Positions 27,463 to 37,148 of a stretch of 64,000 nt of DNA are shown here, one piece after another. How positions within the stretch are numbered: the stretch's first letter is position 1; each line of letters begins with the position of its first letter. Below the pieces are notes generated by a model that saw only the letters and a program-made list of their open reading frames with translations, was not told where the DNA came from and made no database searches. A program made the position numbers and the translations under genes. The DNA lies in contig OZ244914.1 in NCBI GenBank assembly GCA_965221795.1, positions 2,232,001 through 2,296,000 on the forward strand, written 5' to 3'. This DNA is from VYFG01 sp965221795 (GTDB lineage: Bacteria > Pseudomonadota > Gammaproteobacteria > Arenicellales > Poriferihabitantaceae).

Positions 27463-27697
27463 ATGAATGAACCCATCAATCGGGATCTGAAAAGCCGGAT
27501 CCGGAAAGTTGAGGATATAGAATCAGGAATGGGCGAAAGAGATCGCTGTTCTGGAGGTGAAGATGAACACATCCTACGAGCGACTACTGGCCGAAATATC
27601 CCGACGCGACAACCGGCTCATTTACACAATACTCGGAATCGTCGGTTTGGCGACTGCAATCCTGGGCATTCTGATCGCCGGAATACCTTCGCCATAA
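27463..27697 (+). pseudogene. small coiled-coil membrane protein, frameshifted
   Basis: The first frame (MNEPINRDLKSRIRKVED, from 27463) and a second frame (KEIAVLEVKMNTSYERLLAE and a final hydrophobic helix IYTILGIVGLATAILGILI) join by a single frameshift near 27527. Together they give a ~78-residue protein with a charged coiled coil and one C-terminal membrane helix, a build like XhlA or bdr-type proteins. The downstream piece alone (ATG 27563, with a GGAGGTGA ribosome site) could still yield a 44-residue membrane peptide. Confidence 0.55.
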
Positions 27698-27873
27698 ACT
27701 CCTACCGCCGCCCGCGGGCGGCGCAGCCGGCCCGGTTCCAATTCCTGCATCATCAGCCCCCCGGTTTCTGTTATAGTTCTCTTTCTTACCCCGGATGACT
27801 ACAATCATTCGGATGGTCACAGGATTGAACGTGGAGTTTTCGTATTCGTTTTGCCTAGGATCCGTGAAATGAT

Positions 27874-29913
27874 ATGAATGCCAATCCTTCCGCCCAAAAA
27901 GTACAGGAACTTTTCCTTGCGGCTGTCACAAAATTGCAGGAAGGAGATGCCAAAGGGGCCAGAAAAGGGTTGGAAAAGGTCTCACGGATGGCTCCGAACA
28001 GCCCTTCGGTCTGGTACAACCTGGCATTGACCAGTCAGTATCTGGACCTCCATTCCAGAGCTATTCAAGAGTATGAGCGGTCGCTCAAGCTTTCCCCTAA
28101 TCAGGTCGAAGCCCTGGTCAATTTGGGACTATCCTACCGGAGCATCAATAATATGGATGCGGCTTTGGCTTCGGTACGCAAGGCCCTCCAATTGGTCCCT
28201 TCACATTCCCGCGCATTAAATCTTCTGGGTTCATTGTTGGGGGAGAGCGGGGATACACAAGGGGCAATGGAATGCTTTCATAAATCCCTGGGCAATGAGC
28301 CAGACCATCCGGATGCCAGGGAGAATCTGGCCCATCTGGCGAGAAACTGTTGTGCGGAGGGGAAATACTCACTGGCACTGGATGCCCTGGGCCCGCTGTT
28401 CCATCATTCTGGCTCCACGCTGGAGGAACAACTCCTGTACGGTGAAATTCTGGTTGGGTTGGGCCAATTCGATCCTGTGGCGCAAGTACTGGAGAACCTG
28501 AAAGCTCGCTTTCCGGGAGTCGATCGTATCCAGAACCTGGAATTGTTGTATTATGAGTCGATCGGTGAATATTTCCAGGCCATTCCGATTGCAAAGACTA
28601 TCCTGGAGGAGTATCCCGAGAGCAGCCAGACCTGGGACACATTGGGCCGGATCTATTTTGAACTGAATGGAATTGAGGAATCCCGGGCTTGTTATGAAAA
28701 GGCCATTGATCTGGACCCGAAAAACTCCGACTACCGCAATCATCTTGGCCTGAATCATGCCGCGATGGGAGACCGGTTGCAGGCCGAGAACCATTACCGG
28801 GCAGCGATTTCGTTGGATCCGGACCATATCGAGGCCTATTGGAACCTGGTCAACATGAAGAAGTTCACCTCTTCAGATGACCCGGATGTGAAAGCCCTGG
28901 AAGCATTGTGGCAGCGGCTTCATGAGGACGAGGATGCCCGGTGTCGGCTTGCATTTGCCTTGGGCAAGGTCTATGACGATTGCGCCGACCATGATCGGGC
29001 GATTGCATTCTATGGGATTGGAAATCAGATCCGTGCAAACGAAATCGAGCGTAACGGATTCGATTTTGACCAATACTTTGGTCACATGGAGCGGATTTCG
29101 AAGGTATTTGTGGCACCGCCACGCGTAGTGGCGAACCGGGTCCATGGGATGGCAAGACCGATCTTTGTACTGGGAATGTTCCGTAGCGGGACCACCCTGG
29201 TGGAGCAGATTCTGTCTCGCCATCCGGAAGTGACCGGACGGGGCGAATTACCCTGTGTGGAGCGGGCCATTGCTCGCTTGGAAAAAACTGATGTGACCAG
29301 GCGGGTCTATCCCGATGACTTCCCGGAGATTGGGAAAGCGGAATGGAATCGTGAGGCACAGAAATATGGGGAATGGATCACGGGATTGCAGGATCTGGAT
29401 ACCCCCTGCTTTACCGACAAGATGCCGTTTAACTTCGCCCATATCTGGCTGATCAAGGCCTTGTTTCCGGAAGCCATCGTCGTTCACTGTGAGCGCCATC
29501 CACTGGATGTGATCCTCTCCAATTATTTTCAGTGGTTCGGTACTGAAATCCAAGTGGTGTATAGCCTGGAGACCTTGGCACGGTTCTATATCGCATACCA
29601 TCGCCTGATGCGGCACTGGCACTGGCTGTTTCCGGGAGAGATCATTCGAGTGCAATATGAGAACCTGATTGCGGATCGGGAAAATCAGGTTCGCGAACTG
29701 ATCCGTCAGGCCGAACTTGAGTGGGATGATCGCTGCCTGAGCCGGGCGGATTCCACAACCGCCATCCGTACGGCCAGTATCTGGCAGGCCCGACAAGAAA
29801 TCTATACGACCGCCCAAGGGAGATGGCGGAACTATGCCCGATTTCTCTCGCCTGCGATTCGAGTGTTACAGAAAGAGGGGATCTTGGGGGAAGTTGAGAC
29901 CACCACGGGCTGA
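27874..29913 (+). CDS. TPR-repeat sulfotransferase family protein
   Basis: 679 residues. About nine tetratricopeptide repeats fill residues 5-340 (for example PSVWYNLALTSQYLDLHSRA, VEALVNLGLSYRSINNMDAA). The C-terminal sulfotransferase domain begins with RPIFVLGMFRSGTTLVEQIL near residue 427, the PAPS 5'-phosphosulfate loop, followed by HPEVTGRGELP and VHCERHPLDVILSNYF, the 3'-phosphate-binding part. No signal peptide is seen. It probably sulfates a protein or glycan; substrate unknown. It is convergent with the porin gene across a shared terminator. Confidence 0.88.
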   Translation: MNANPSAQKVQELFLAAVTKLQEGDAKGARKGLEKVSRMAPNSPSVWYNLALTSQYLDLHSRAIQEYERSLKLSPNQVEALVNLGLSYRSINNMDAALASVRKALQLVPSHSRALNLLGSLLGESGDTQGAMECFHKSLGNEPDHPDARENLAHLARNCCAEGKYSLALDALGPLFHHSGSTLEEQLLYGEILVGLGQFDPVAQVLENLKARFPGVDRIQNLELLYYESIGEYFQAIPIAKTILEEYPESSQTWDTLGRIYFELNGIEESRACYEKAIDLDPKNSDYRNHLGLNHAAMGDRLQAENHYRAAISLDPDHIEAYWNLVNMKKFTSSDDPDVKALEALWQRLHEDEDARCRLAFALGKVYDDCADHDRAIAFYGIGNQIRANEIERNGFDFDQYFGHMERISKVFVAPPRVVANRVHGMARPIFVLGMFRSGTTLVEQILSRHPEVTGRGELPCVERAIARLEKTDVTRRVYPDDFPEIGKAEWNREAQKYGEWITGLQDLDTPCFTDKMPFNFAHIWLIKALFPEAIVVHCERHPLDVILSNYFQWFGTEIQVVYSLETLARFYIAYHRLMRHWHWLFPGEIIRVQYENLIADRENQVRELIRQAELEWDDRCLSRADSTTAIRTASIWQARQEIYTTAQGRWRNYARFLSPAIRVLQKEGILGEVETTTG

Positions 29914-29944
29914 GCGAAATGATTGGGTAGTCGGTCCGAGGGGG

Positions 29945-29977
29945 CAAAAAAAACCGGGGCCAAGGCCCCGGTTTTTA
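29945..29977. terminator. bidirectional Rho-independent terminator
   Basis: Perfect stem CCGGGGCC/GGCCCCGG with a 2-base AA loop, flanked by an A-run on the left and a TTTTT run on the right, so it works in both directions. It lies between the convergent sulfotransferase and porin genes. Confidence 0.9.
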
Positions 29978-29994
29978 GTACCAACCGTTTGGGA

Positions 29995-30990
29995 TCAGAA
30001 GTCGATCTGAACGCCAACGCGCATAGTATCTTCGGCTTGTTGGGTAAGGGCCATTGTCGAATCATCTGTATCTGGACTGGTGAACTCGCCATAGACTTTA
30101 AATCCGGGCGCAAATACATAAGTGGCCCCGAAAGTAACTTCTGAGTACTCAGCATCAGACTTATCATCCTCAATGACCCCATAGCTAAGCAGCAGACTCA
30201 GATTGTCATTTACTGCCAAGCCACCACCGACTACAAGGTTAGTCTGTTCTTCTTCCATTCCCTTGGTATCATCTTCCATTTGTTCCGCCCCTACAACAAA
30301 GTTGACCGGGCCGAACGTCGCCCCACCAGCCGCTACTGTGTGCATGACATTATCGTCCTCCCGGGAGTCGATACCCAATGCGACAAAGGCCCCCGCCATG
30401 GGAGTCAGAGTAGCACTGGCACCATAGCCATTTCCACCATCGCCATCCCCCGCATCATCCACCCGAGCATCCAATTCGAATGAAACGGGTCCCAGTGAAT
30501 TGGTATACTGGATGGTGTTACCAGTACGTGCAGGACCGATCGGAGCCGGACCATTGTGGTAGTTCTGGCTGAGGTTGCCCGAAGCACTGAAGTAGGCAGA
30601 CCATTGTTGACCCAGGGTCAACGTACCAAAGGCACCGGACACGCCGACATAACTCAAACGTCGACCGATTCCACTCCCTCCTGTGTTATCGTTAACGCCA
30701 TCGTTATCGATATCACTGAACGTGCTGGATTCGTTATCGTTATCACTGGTCGTGCTGAATTCATAGTGTCCAATGGCGGACATCCCATTTCCAAGATCGA
30801 CATTGCCCCGAATTCCGAAACGGGATGTCCCGCTCTCCATGTCCTGGGTTTCATCACCGTTTGCTGCTTCAGTGAAGTCAAGTGTGCTGTTAATGCGGCC
30901 ATACATGGAAAGGGTCTCGTGCTCGTCAGCATGAGCAAGAGGAGCAACCACCACGCCAGCAACGGCCACTGCGATAAGTTTCTTTTGCAT
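29995..30990 (-). CDS. Gram-negative porin
   Basis: 331 residues. Signal peptide MQKKLIAVAVAGVVVAPLAHA, then SMYGRINSTLDF, the typical first strand of general porins. Alternating amphipathic strands follow, LSYVGVSGAFGTLTLGQQWS marks the periplasmic/L3-side region, and the C-terminus VGVQIDF ends in Phe as needed for BAM recognition. Acidic loops (DDAGDGDGGNGYG) suggest cation preference (inference). The start has GAGG 9 bases upstream. It is preceded by a long AT-rich promoter region. Confidence 0.93.
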   Translation of the reverse strand: MQKKLIAVAVAGVVVAPLAHADEHETLSMYGRINSTLDFTEAANGDETQDMESGTSRFGIRGNVDLGNGMSAIGHYEFSTTSDNDNESSTFSDIDNDGVNDNTGGSGIGRRLSYVGVSGAFGTLTLGQQWSAYFSASGNLSQNYHNGPAPIGPARTGNTIQYTNSLGPVSFELDARVDDAGDGDGGNGYGASATLTPMAGAFVALGIDSREDDNVMHTVAAGGATFGPVNFVVGAEQMEDDTKGMEEEQTNLVVGGGLAVNDNLSLLLSYGVIEDDKSDAEYSEVTFGATYVFAPGFKVYGEFTSPDTDDSTMALTQQAEDTMRVGVQIDF

Positions 30991-31017
30991 TGAGATAACC
31001 TCGTGAATTTTGAATCA

Positions 31018-31903
31018 AAAAATTTGCAAACATCCTTACAAAACAAACTGGAGTCTGGTCTCATTGCATAATCGCCAACTGCCAGAGAGCACGACCTGAC
31101 CCAAATGCGAGACATATTATGCCACAAGTTTTTCGAAAAAATTAACTTTTTTTAATAATTTTTTTGCCATGTGCGACCTAATCCGATCCAGAAGCAGGGA
31201 GATTTTAAATAATCTATCATAATATCAAATGCATAGATGTCCTCTTCTGTTCTTCCGAGCGAGTTTGAATCGTGGCCCGGTCCGCAATTTCGACCCGTTT
31301 GAAGGAAATTGGAGCACTATTGTCTCTCTTTTCACGATCTAGGGAAGGGTTGTATGGTACATTTTTTGACAATGGTATGATGTGGCCCAAGATCCAAAAG
31401 GCCATGGTTCGAGGGACTGGCGCGAAAAATGGTCCCGTGACCGTGCTTCCCATTTCGCCGAATGCAGGGAGGAGACCGGAGAGATCGTCCTGTGACCGGG
31501 TTGGTCGAATAGTTGGCGGATGTTCGGATAACGGTGTAAAGTGAATCAGCTTTGCGATCCACCGGGACCGAATGCCATTGCCACCTGGTTGGGACCGTCG
31601 TTTCGGTTTTTGTGGATACGCATCCAGCTGAAGGAATCCGACAGCCGGATGGTATCCATGTATTGAGGGTGACCGTTGCAATCCCCGATAGGGTCTGTTT
31701 CTGACATGATGGTCCAAAGCATGGGGCGGGAAAAGCAGTATACGGGGTAGTCGACAGGGGACGATTTTCCCTTCTTTCGGCCGCGTCACTCCATGTTGAA
31801 GGGTATTCCAGTACATCGCCATGCCTGTGTACAATCCGGGTCTCGTCCCTTACGATCACCTGGTGATCGCCCAGTTCCCGAAAATCAATGTGATGCTGTA
31901 CTG
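31018..31903. other. long intergenic region between porin and bamC
   Basis: 886 bp. The first 200 bp are very AT-rich (poly-T stretches near 31145-31165) and fit a strong regulated porin promoter. From about 31250 to 31800 composition is ordinary, but the ORFs on either strand show no family motif. No IS ends were found. A decayed gene cannot be excluded. Confidence 0.5.
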
Positions 31904-32629
31904 ATGAGCAAACCGATCCTGATGGTTTTGATGGCCTTGGCACTGACTGCGTGTCAGTCAAGCGGGGAAAAATCCGATCCGCCGCAGTTTCCCAAGCCGG
32001 GGCGCCAAGCGGAACAACCGGAAGGATCCGGCCGATTGTTTGAATCCTTTTTCCGGAAAAAACCCCCCAAAGCCATTCTGCTGCCTCCAGACCTGTTGGC
32101 CCGGTCCAATGATTCGATCCGGGAGAATTATGTCGCCGCCGATCAGGTCAACCCGTCGGAAGTGTTGCCCAAGGTGGCTCTGGCGGCGATGGTCACCCAG
32201 GAGGGCAATCGCCATGTCCGGGTGAAGCTGAATCCACAGGCCACCTGGGATCGGCTGCTTGCATTCTGGGCAGGACTGGAGGTCGACCTGGTCGAAAACC
32301 AACCGGCGGCGGGCTTGATGGAAACCGATTGGATTGATGCCAACGGGTTGTCTGAGGAGGATGGCGGATTTTCTTTCGCCAGGGTCTTTCGTCGAATCAC
32401 GGGAGCGGGGGTGCTGTATGACAAATACCAGATCCGGCTGGAACGAGAATCCGATGCGGTGACGCGGGTCTTTGTCAATCACCGCTCCACGGAACGGGTG
32501 ATACAGGACGTGGTCGGATACGAGAGGGACGGTGAATTCGAATGGGTTTCCGGACAAAACCCGGAAAAGGTAGCGCAACTGCTGCAACTTCTGGTCTTGT
32601 TGTTTGATGAGACCGAAGATTCGGTTTGA
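31904..32629 (+). CDS. bamC: outer membrane assembly lipoprotein BamC
   Basis: Accessory lipoprotein of the BAM complex. 241 residues from ATG 31904. The lipoprotein signal peptide has lipobox LTAC (Cys17) followed by QSSG. Two helix-grip-like halves follow: one with RVKLNPQATWDRLLAFWAGL and one with TRVFVNHRSTER. The C-terminal ...EKVAQLLQLLVLLFD is typical. The frame extends upstream to 31793 without signal-peptide features, so the later start is preferred. bamC usually follows dapA; here it stands alone. Confidence 0.82.
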   Translation: MSKPILMVLMALALTACQSSGEKSDPPQFPKPGRQAEQPEGSGRLFESFFRKKPPKAILLPPDLLARSNDSIRENYVAADQVNPSEVLPKVALAAMVTQEGNRHVRVKLNPQATWDRLLAFWAGLEVDLVENQPAAGLMETDWIDANGLSEEDGGFSFARVFRRITGAGVLYDKYQIRLERESDAVTRVFVNHRSTERVIQDVVGYERDGEFEWVSGQNPEKVAQLLQLLVLLFDETEDSV

Positions 32630-32800
32630 CGGTTACCGGATGTCGTTGCCTTTGACCGCGGGCAGGTGGATACGGAAGAGCGCTGCCCGGCATCCCTTCA
32701 GTCCGTGACAGCCGTGCGCTGGAGGGTCACTCGCCCTCAAACTATTCCCGGATGATGAGTTGATTCCGCTCATCACAAAAGTCTTCAGGAGAGTGGTGCC

Positions 32801-33982
32801 GTGAGCGACCGCCTTGATAACCGCCGGGTCCTGATCTACAGCCATGACAGTTTTGGCTTGGGTCACTTGCGTCGCTGCCATGCGATCGCCAATGCACTGG
32901 TAGGCCGCTACAAAGGCCTGTCGGTCCTGATCCTGTCCGGTTCTCCGGTCATCGGCGATTTCGAATTCCGCGCACGGGTCGACTTCGTACGTATCCCCGG
33001 GATCATCAAGCTCAAGGACGGGAGCTATACCTCGCTGGCCCTGCACATCGACCTGGAGCAGACTCTGGCCATGCGGGAATCGATCATCCGGCAGACGGCG
33101 AAAGCCTTTGACCCGGATCTGTTCATCGTCGATAAGGAACCTCTGGGCTTGGAAGGGGAAGTCCGCGACACCCTCGAAATGCTGCAAGCCAAGGGCGTGA
33201 CTACCATCCTCGGAGAACGGGAAGTGGTGGACGACCCGGATGCCCTGGCGGCCGAGTGGCAGCGCAAATCCGTGGTACCGGCCCTCCGCAATCTGTATGA
33301 TGAAATCTGGGTCTATGGTCCGGACTGGTTCTATGACCCTTTTACCGGGCTGGGCCTGGACCGGGACGTGACCGGAAAAGTTGTCTATACCGGCTACCTG
33401 CCCCGCCACTTCCCGGATTCCTTTCGGCATACGCCCCCTTATGACGGCCATACCCCCTATATTCTGGTCACTCCCGGCGGGGGAAAAGACGGAGAAGAGA
33501 TGGTGGACTTGGCTCTGGAGTCCTGTCTCATCGGCACGAATCAGGAGATCCATGTCCTCTTTGTTCTCGGCCCCTTCATGGAGGAACACAAGCGCCGGGA
33601 GTTTGAGGAGCGAACCCGATCGCTCGAACGGTTTCATGTCATCGAATACAGTACCCGGATGGAATCCCTGATCCGGGGCGCGGCCGCCTTGGTCAGCATG
33701 GGGGGATACAATACCTTCTGTGAGATCCTGAGCTTTGACCGCCCAGCAATCATTCTGCCACGCTTTGCACCGAGGGCAGAGCAGCTGATCCGGGCTCGGC
33801 GGGCTGCCGAGCTGGGCCTGGTGCGGATGCTGGAACCGAAGGACTTCCGGGTCGACTGTCTGGCTCCCTTACTGGAGGATCTATGTGAACAGTCCCGCCC
33901 ATCGACCCGATTCCGTCCCGGTATTCTCGACGGGATGGACATGGTCTGTGAGCGGGTGATGCAGCAGCTCGCGCGATCGTAG
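32801..33982 (+). CDS. MurG-like predicted glycosyltransferase (COG4671 type), first of a pair
   Basis: 393 residues from GTG 32801, with an AGGAGA ribosome site. The N-terminal Rossmann half carries YSHDSFGLGHLRRCHAIANAL, the GxGH motif of GT-B enzymes such as MurG. The C-terminal half has VTPGGGKDGEEMV and ALVSMGGYNTFCEILSFDRPA with LPRFAPRAEQLIRARR, the nucleotide-sugar-binding region. Cytosolic or membrane-associated. 36 bp before the second member, so an operon. Acceptor unknown. Confidence 0.85.
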   Translation: MSDRLDNRRVLIYSHDSFGLGHLRRCHAIANALVGRYKGLSVLILSGSPVIGDFEFRARVDFVRIPGIIKLKDGSYTSLALHIDLEQTLAMRESIIRQTAKAFDPDLFIVDKEPLGLEGEVRDTLEMLQAKGVTTILGEREVVDDPDALAAEWQRKSVVPALRNLYDEIWVYGPDWFYDPFTGLGLDRDVTGKVVYTGYLPRHFPDSFRHTPPYDGHTPYILVTPGGGKDGEEMVDLALESCLIGTNQEIHVLFVLGPFMEEHKRREFEERTRSLERFHVIEYSTRMESLIRGAAALVSMGGYNTFCEILSFDRPAIILPRFAPRAEQLIRARRAAELGLVRMLEPKDFRVDCLAPLLEDLCEQSRPSTRFRPGILDGMDMVCERVMQQLARS

Positions 33983-34018
33983 AATCCAGGACCGGAGGGT
34001 ACGGTGGAACGGTAAGGC

Positions 34019-35161
34019 GTGGAATCTATGCGCATCACCATTTATGTACAACATCTGTTGGGAAGCGGTCATCGGGTCCGCATGCAGTTGCTGGCTTCCG
34101 CCCTGCATCAGGCCGGTCATCGGGTGTCCCTGATCTCCGGCGGCCCCTTCCCGTATGAAGTCCCGTATGAAGTCGTTCGCCTGCCAGTCCTACAGGCCGA
34201 TCCGGGGGACTTTCGGACGTTGCGGGACGAGACGGGCCGGCCGGTGGACCAAGCTTGGAAAACGATCCGGACACAGACCCTTCTGGAGCATATAGACCGG
34301 CTCCGGCCGGACATGCTGATTCTGGAAACCTGGCCATTTGGGCGCCGCTCTCTCGAATTCGAAATCCTGCCCTTGCTCGACCGGGTCATGTCCTGGGCCG
34401 ATCCCCCCATAGTGATCAGTTCGATTCGAGATGTGTTGCAGCTCCGCCGCCCAAACCGTCGGCAGGAAACGCTCCACCGGATTCGCCAATACCTGTCGTT
34501 GATTCTGGTGCATGGGGACCCGACGCTCATCGATTTGTCCGCCAGCTTTCCTGAGTGCGCAGAGATTTCCTGTCCCGTTTGGTATACCGGATATTTCCGT
34601 TCCGGGCACGAATTTCACCACGTATCGGCCGAGCAAGGAGAAGTGGTGGTTTCGGCAGGCGGGGGGGCGGTTGGAGTGTATTTGCTCAGTGTTGCCATGG
34701 AAGCGGCTCTGTCCCAGTCAGAACGACGATGGAGGATTCTGGTCGGACCTCGAGCGGCGAAAACATGGCTTCAGAACGGGTCATCATACCCATGTGACCG
34801 GTTGGTTGTGGAGCCTAACCGACCCGATTTCCCAGCACTACTGTCGGGTTGCCACGCGTCGGTTTCCCAGTTTGGCTACAATACTGCCGTAGACTTGATT
34901 CAGGCCAATTGTCCGGCGGTCGTGGTGCCCTATGAGTCCGATGGAGAAACCGAACAGTGGACCCGTGCCCGGGTCTTTGCCGACAAAGGGTGGGTCCGGG
35001 TCTTGCGGGAAGCTCGGCTTTCGGCGGATACGCTGACCGCCTCGGTCCATCAGGCGGTATTGGACACCGGACGAGAGAGAGGCGACCGGCGGGCACATCT
35101 GGATGGGGTGAAGACCGCCGTTTCCATGCTGCAACAGCTCCCGGGGATTGTGCAGACCTGA
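34019..35161 (+). CDS. MurG-like predicted glycosyltransferase, second of a pair
   Basis: 380 residues. The ORF start at 34019 is a GTG; the ATG at 34028 (MRITIYVQHLLGSGHRVRM) is an equally good start. N-terminal GSGHRVRMQLLASALHQAGH is the GxGH acceptor-side motif. C-terminal VVSAGGGAVGVYLL and HASVSQFGYNTAVDLIQANCPAVVVP correspond to the sugar-nucleotide site. It is homologous in plan to the gene before it but diverged. Paired genes of this kind occur in envelope-polysaccharide loci; no other such genes are next to them here. Confidence 0.8.
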   Translation: MESMRITIYVQHLLGSGHRVRMQLLASALHQAGHRVSLISGGPFPYEVPYEVVRLPVLQADPGDFRTLRDETGRPVDQAWKTIRTQTLLEHIDRLRPDMLILETWPFGRRSLEFEILPLLDRVMSWADPPIVISSIRDVLQLRRPNRRQETLHRIRQYLSLILVHGDPTLIDLSASFPECAEISCPVWYTGYFRSGHEFHHVSAEQGEVVVSAGGGAVGVYLLSVAMEAALSQSERRWRILVGPRAAKTWLQNGSSYPCDRLVVEPNRPDFPALLSGCHASVSQFGYNTAVDLIQANCPAVVVPYESDGETEQWTRARVFADKGWVRVLREARLSADTLTASVHQAVLDTGRERGDRRAHLDGVKTAVSMLQQLPGIVQT

Positions 35162-35649
35162 CCGAAAAGCAGTATTCTTCCGGTTTGCGGTGGACATCGC
35201 ATCGTCAGGCAGTGATCAAGTTTGCATTGTCGATGGGCCAGCGCATTTCGCTTCGTTTCAACCGGGCACCGATGGCTTCTTTGCTGCCTGTCCGCCTGGA
35301 GCACGGAGTTCCTGCGATCGCCTATCGGGACGACCCGCTTGAGTATCGGGAGCCGCTGGTCCGCCAGCTTGAGAGCGCCGTTTCCATGCGGGGCCGGGCA
35401 CCGCTTCAAAATCCAGTTGGCAACTTTGATCAGTGTCCGAAAGCCGGATGTCGACTCCTCAGGAGTTCTTTTGGGAGAATCGCAGTTCCATGATCGCTCG
35501 CGTCTTCGTGGAATTGAATCCCAAAAGGGAGAACCGGCAGACAGCCCAAGCGGTGAAAACAGGAATATCATCTCCTGCCGGGTGAGCGGATGACCAATAT
35601 GGCCGTTTTCGACAACTCTGCCTGGATTCTGAGGTTTTACAATCCTATC
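35162..35649 (+). other. interval without a supported gene after the glycosyltransferase pair
   Basis: Overlapping ORFs exist in two frames, but none shows a family motif, signal peptide or ribosome site. It may be remnant coding DNA. Confidence 0.4.
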
Positions 35650-35966
35650 CTATGCAAGACGGTACTCATCCAGTAGGGACAGCATTTTCGGTGACAAGCG
35701 TCCAATGCTATACATTCCATGTTCCCGCCACGAACCCGACTGGAGCGGTTTCCCCCAGATTGATCCCTGATCAAAAACATCGACAAGAGCATCATGCAGA
35801 GTGAGGTACCAACGGCCATGGCCCGGGAACATCACCCACAAATCCCTTCCTTTGTTTTTGCTCGAATGCAAGCCCGAGTCTCAAGAGTAATGCGAAGAAT
35901 ACGACTCTTGTGCGTATCCAAAGCCTGGAAATCGACGTCTGCCTGGTCAATATACGTAACTTTCAT
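35650..35966 (-). pseudogene. unknown protein, frameshifted
   Basis: From ATG 35966 the frame encodes MKVTYIDQADVDFQALD and on to ETRACIRA. A one-base frameshift near 35870 leads into KNKGRDLWVMFPGHGRWY and a C-terminal SGSWREHGMYSIGRLSPKM. The second part alone is open at 35650-35871. I recall hypothetical proteins with a DLWVVFPG...WYLVPHD...SW pattern but cannot name the family. Not functional as read. Confidence 0.45.
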
Positions 35967-36275
35967 AAACCCTGACGTAACAGAATTTCCTCAGCTTTGT
36001 ATCGATACTTCTTCACTTATTTTCTCCCAGCACTGACCGCATTATTTTCATTCGTTTCTCTTTCACCATGCGACTCAACGTCGATCTTCATTCGTGATTT
36101 GGCCATTCTTCCTCGACATGGGGTGAGACCTGAACATCGAAAATTATCATTGATTATCCTCCGTATTTCGGGTTTTCTGGCAGACATTAATTAGGAAGTG
36201 CTAAGGATTCTGGTGGGTCTTGATGGATGCCGATCACTGCGAGAGGCAATTAAATCGAATTGGCACCCATTGGTG

Positions 36276-36903
36276 TTATTGGCCTACCGTTCGGGCCTGA
36301 TCAAGTCGTTTGGTAAATAACTGTGCCCATTCACATTGATTCGGATAATGTTTGTGGACAACACCATTCACCGTTCGAAACTGTAATAAAAGCGGCTGAT
36401 GGTCACGTGAATTGTCATAAACATACGCTCTATCTACAACGGGAATTGCTTTGCGTCAGTTTTCGAATGCCCGTTGAAATCGTGTATGCACTTTTGACAT
36501 GGGCACTTCGTGTCCACCTTCGCGTACTCGCTGATAAATTCTCCAAGTGTTTATGGTCGGATGTGATGTTGCAACAAAAAAGAGTCGAGTGAAGTAGCCA
36601 GCGTCTTTGGCGCTGTGTATAAAATCGAGTTTATCCTGTGTTGAGAACACAGTTTCGAATGCCAGTGATTGGCGTGCTTTAATACAGTTTTTTCGAAGGT
36701 GTTCAGCATACCTCTGCGGCCTCTAAAACCGCCTTTGGATTGTTATGGTCGCCGAAATGCTCTTGCGCAATGGTGTCTGGGTTGATGTAAACATGCCCTT
36801 CAAACCACGCATGGATGATCAGATATCCTGTGATAGTTGTCTTTCCTGAACCGTTCGGTCCCGCGATCACAATGAGAATGGGCTTCCGCGACTCATCGCT
36901 CAT
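36276..36903 (-). pseudogene. zeta toxin family kinase, broken
   Basis: Begins at ATG 36903 with PILIVIAGPNGSGKTTITGY (Walker A) and YINPDTIAQEHFG, as in zeta/PezT-like toxins that phosphorylate UDP-N-acetylhexosamines. A frameshift near 36706 interrupts it. The next frame restores AEHLRKNCIKARQSLAFETV, FSTQDKL, LFFVATSHPTIN and RVREGGHEVPMSKV. An in-frame TGA at 36456-36458 then precedes the proper tail (KAIPVVDRAYVYDNS, LLLQFRTVNG) ending at 36276. Two lesions make it inactive. Confidence 0.85.
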
Positions 36904-37099
36904 GAGTAATGTTAGCTCGGTACCCTCGCCCGAAAACAGGTTCCATTTGCTTTTGAAACGCCGCTTCTGCTTTCTCTGCGCGTTCCTTCACGCCTGCCAT
37001 CACCGACTCCATAAGCAACTCTAATTCCTCATCTGTCGGTTCGACATTTGGATCAACGAGACGTACTTGGGGAACTTTCCCCCGTTTACCTGAAGTCAT
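36893..37099 (-). CDS. antitoxin-like partner of the zeta toxin gene
   Basis: 68 residues from ATG 37099 (MTSGKRGKVPQVRLVDPNVE), mostly acidic and helical (PTDEELELLMESVMAGVKER). It overlaps the toxin start by 11 bp, the usual antitoxin-then-toxin order. The frame is open and looks intact. An IS30 fragment begins 50 bp upstream (37149) and has probably displaced its promoter. Confidence 0.6.
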   Translation of the reverse strand: MTSGKRGKVPQVRLVDPNVEPTDEELELLMESVMAGVKERAEKAEAAFQKQMEPVFGRGYRANITHER

Positions 37100-37148
37100 T
37101 TGAACGAGCTTTTTGTGATAGCAAAGGTTGTTGATTTTTTTTATATTA

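Noticed and set aside
31217..31834. Several 90-205 codon ORFs between porin and bamC
   Set aside because: Overlapping on both strands, no motifs, no ribosome sites; treated as non-coding.
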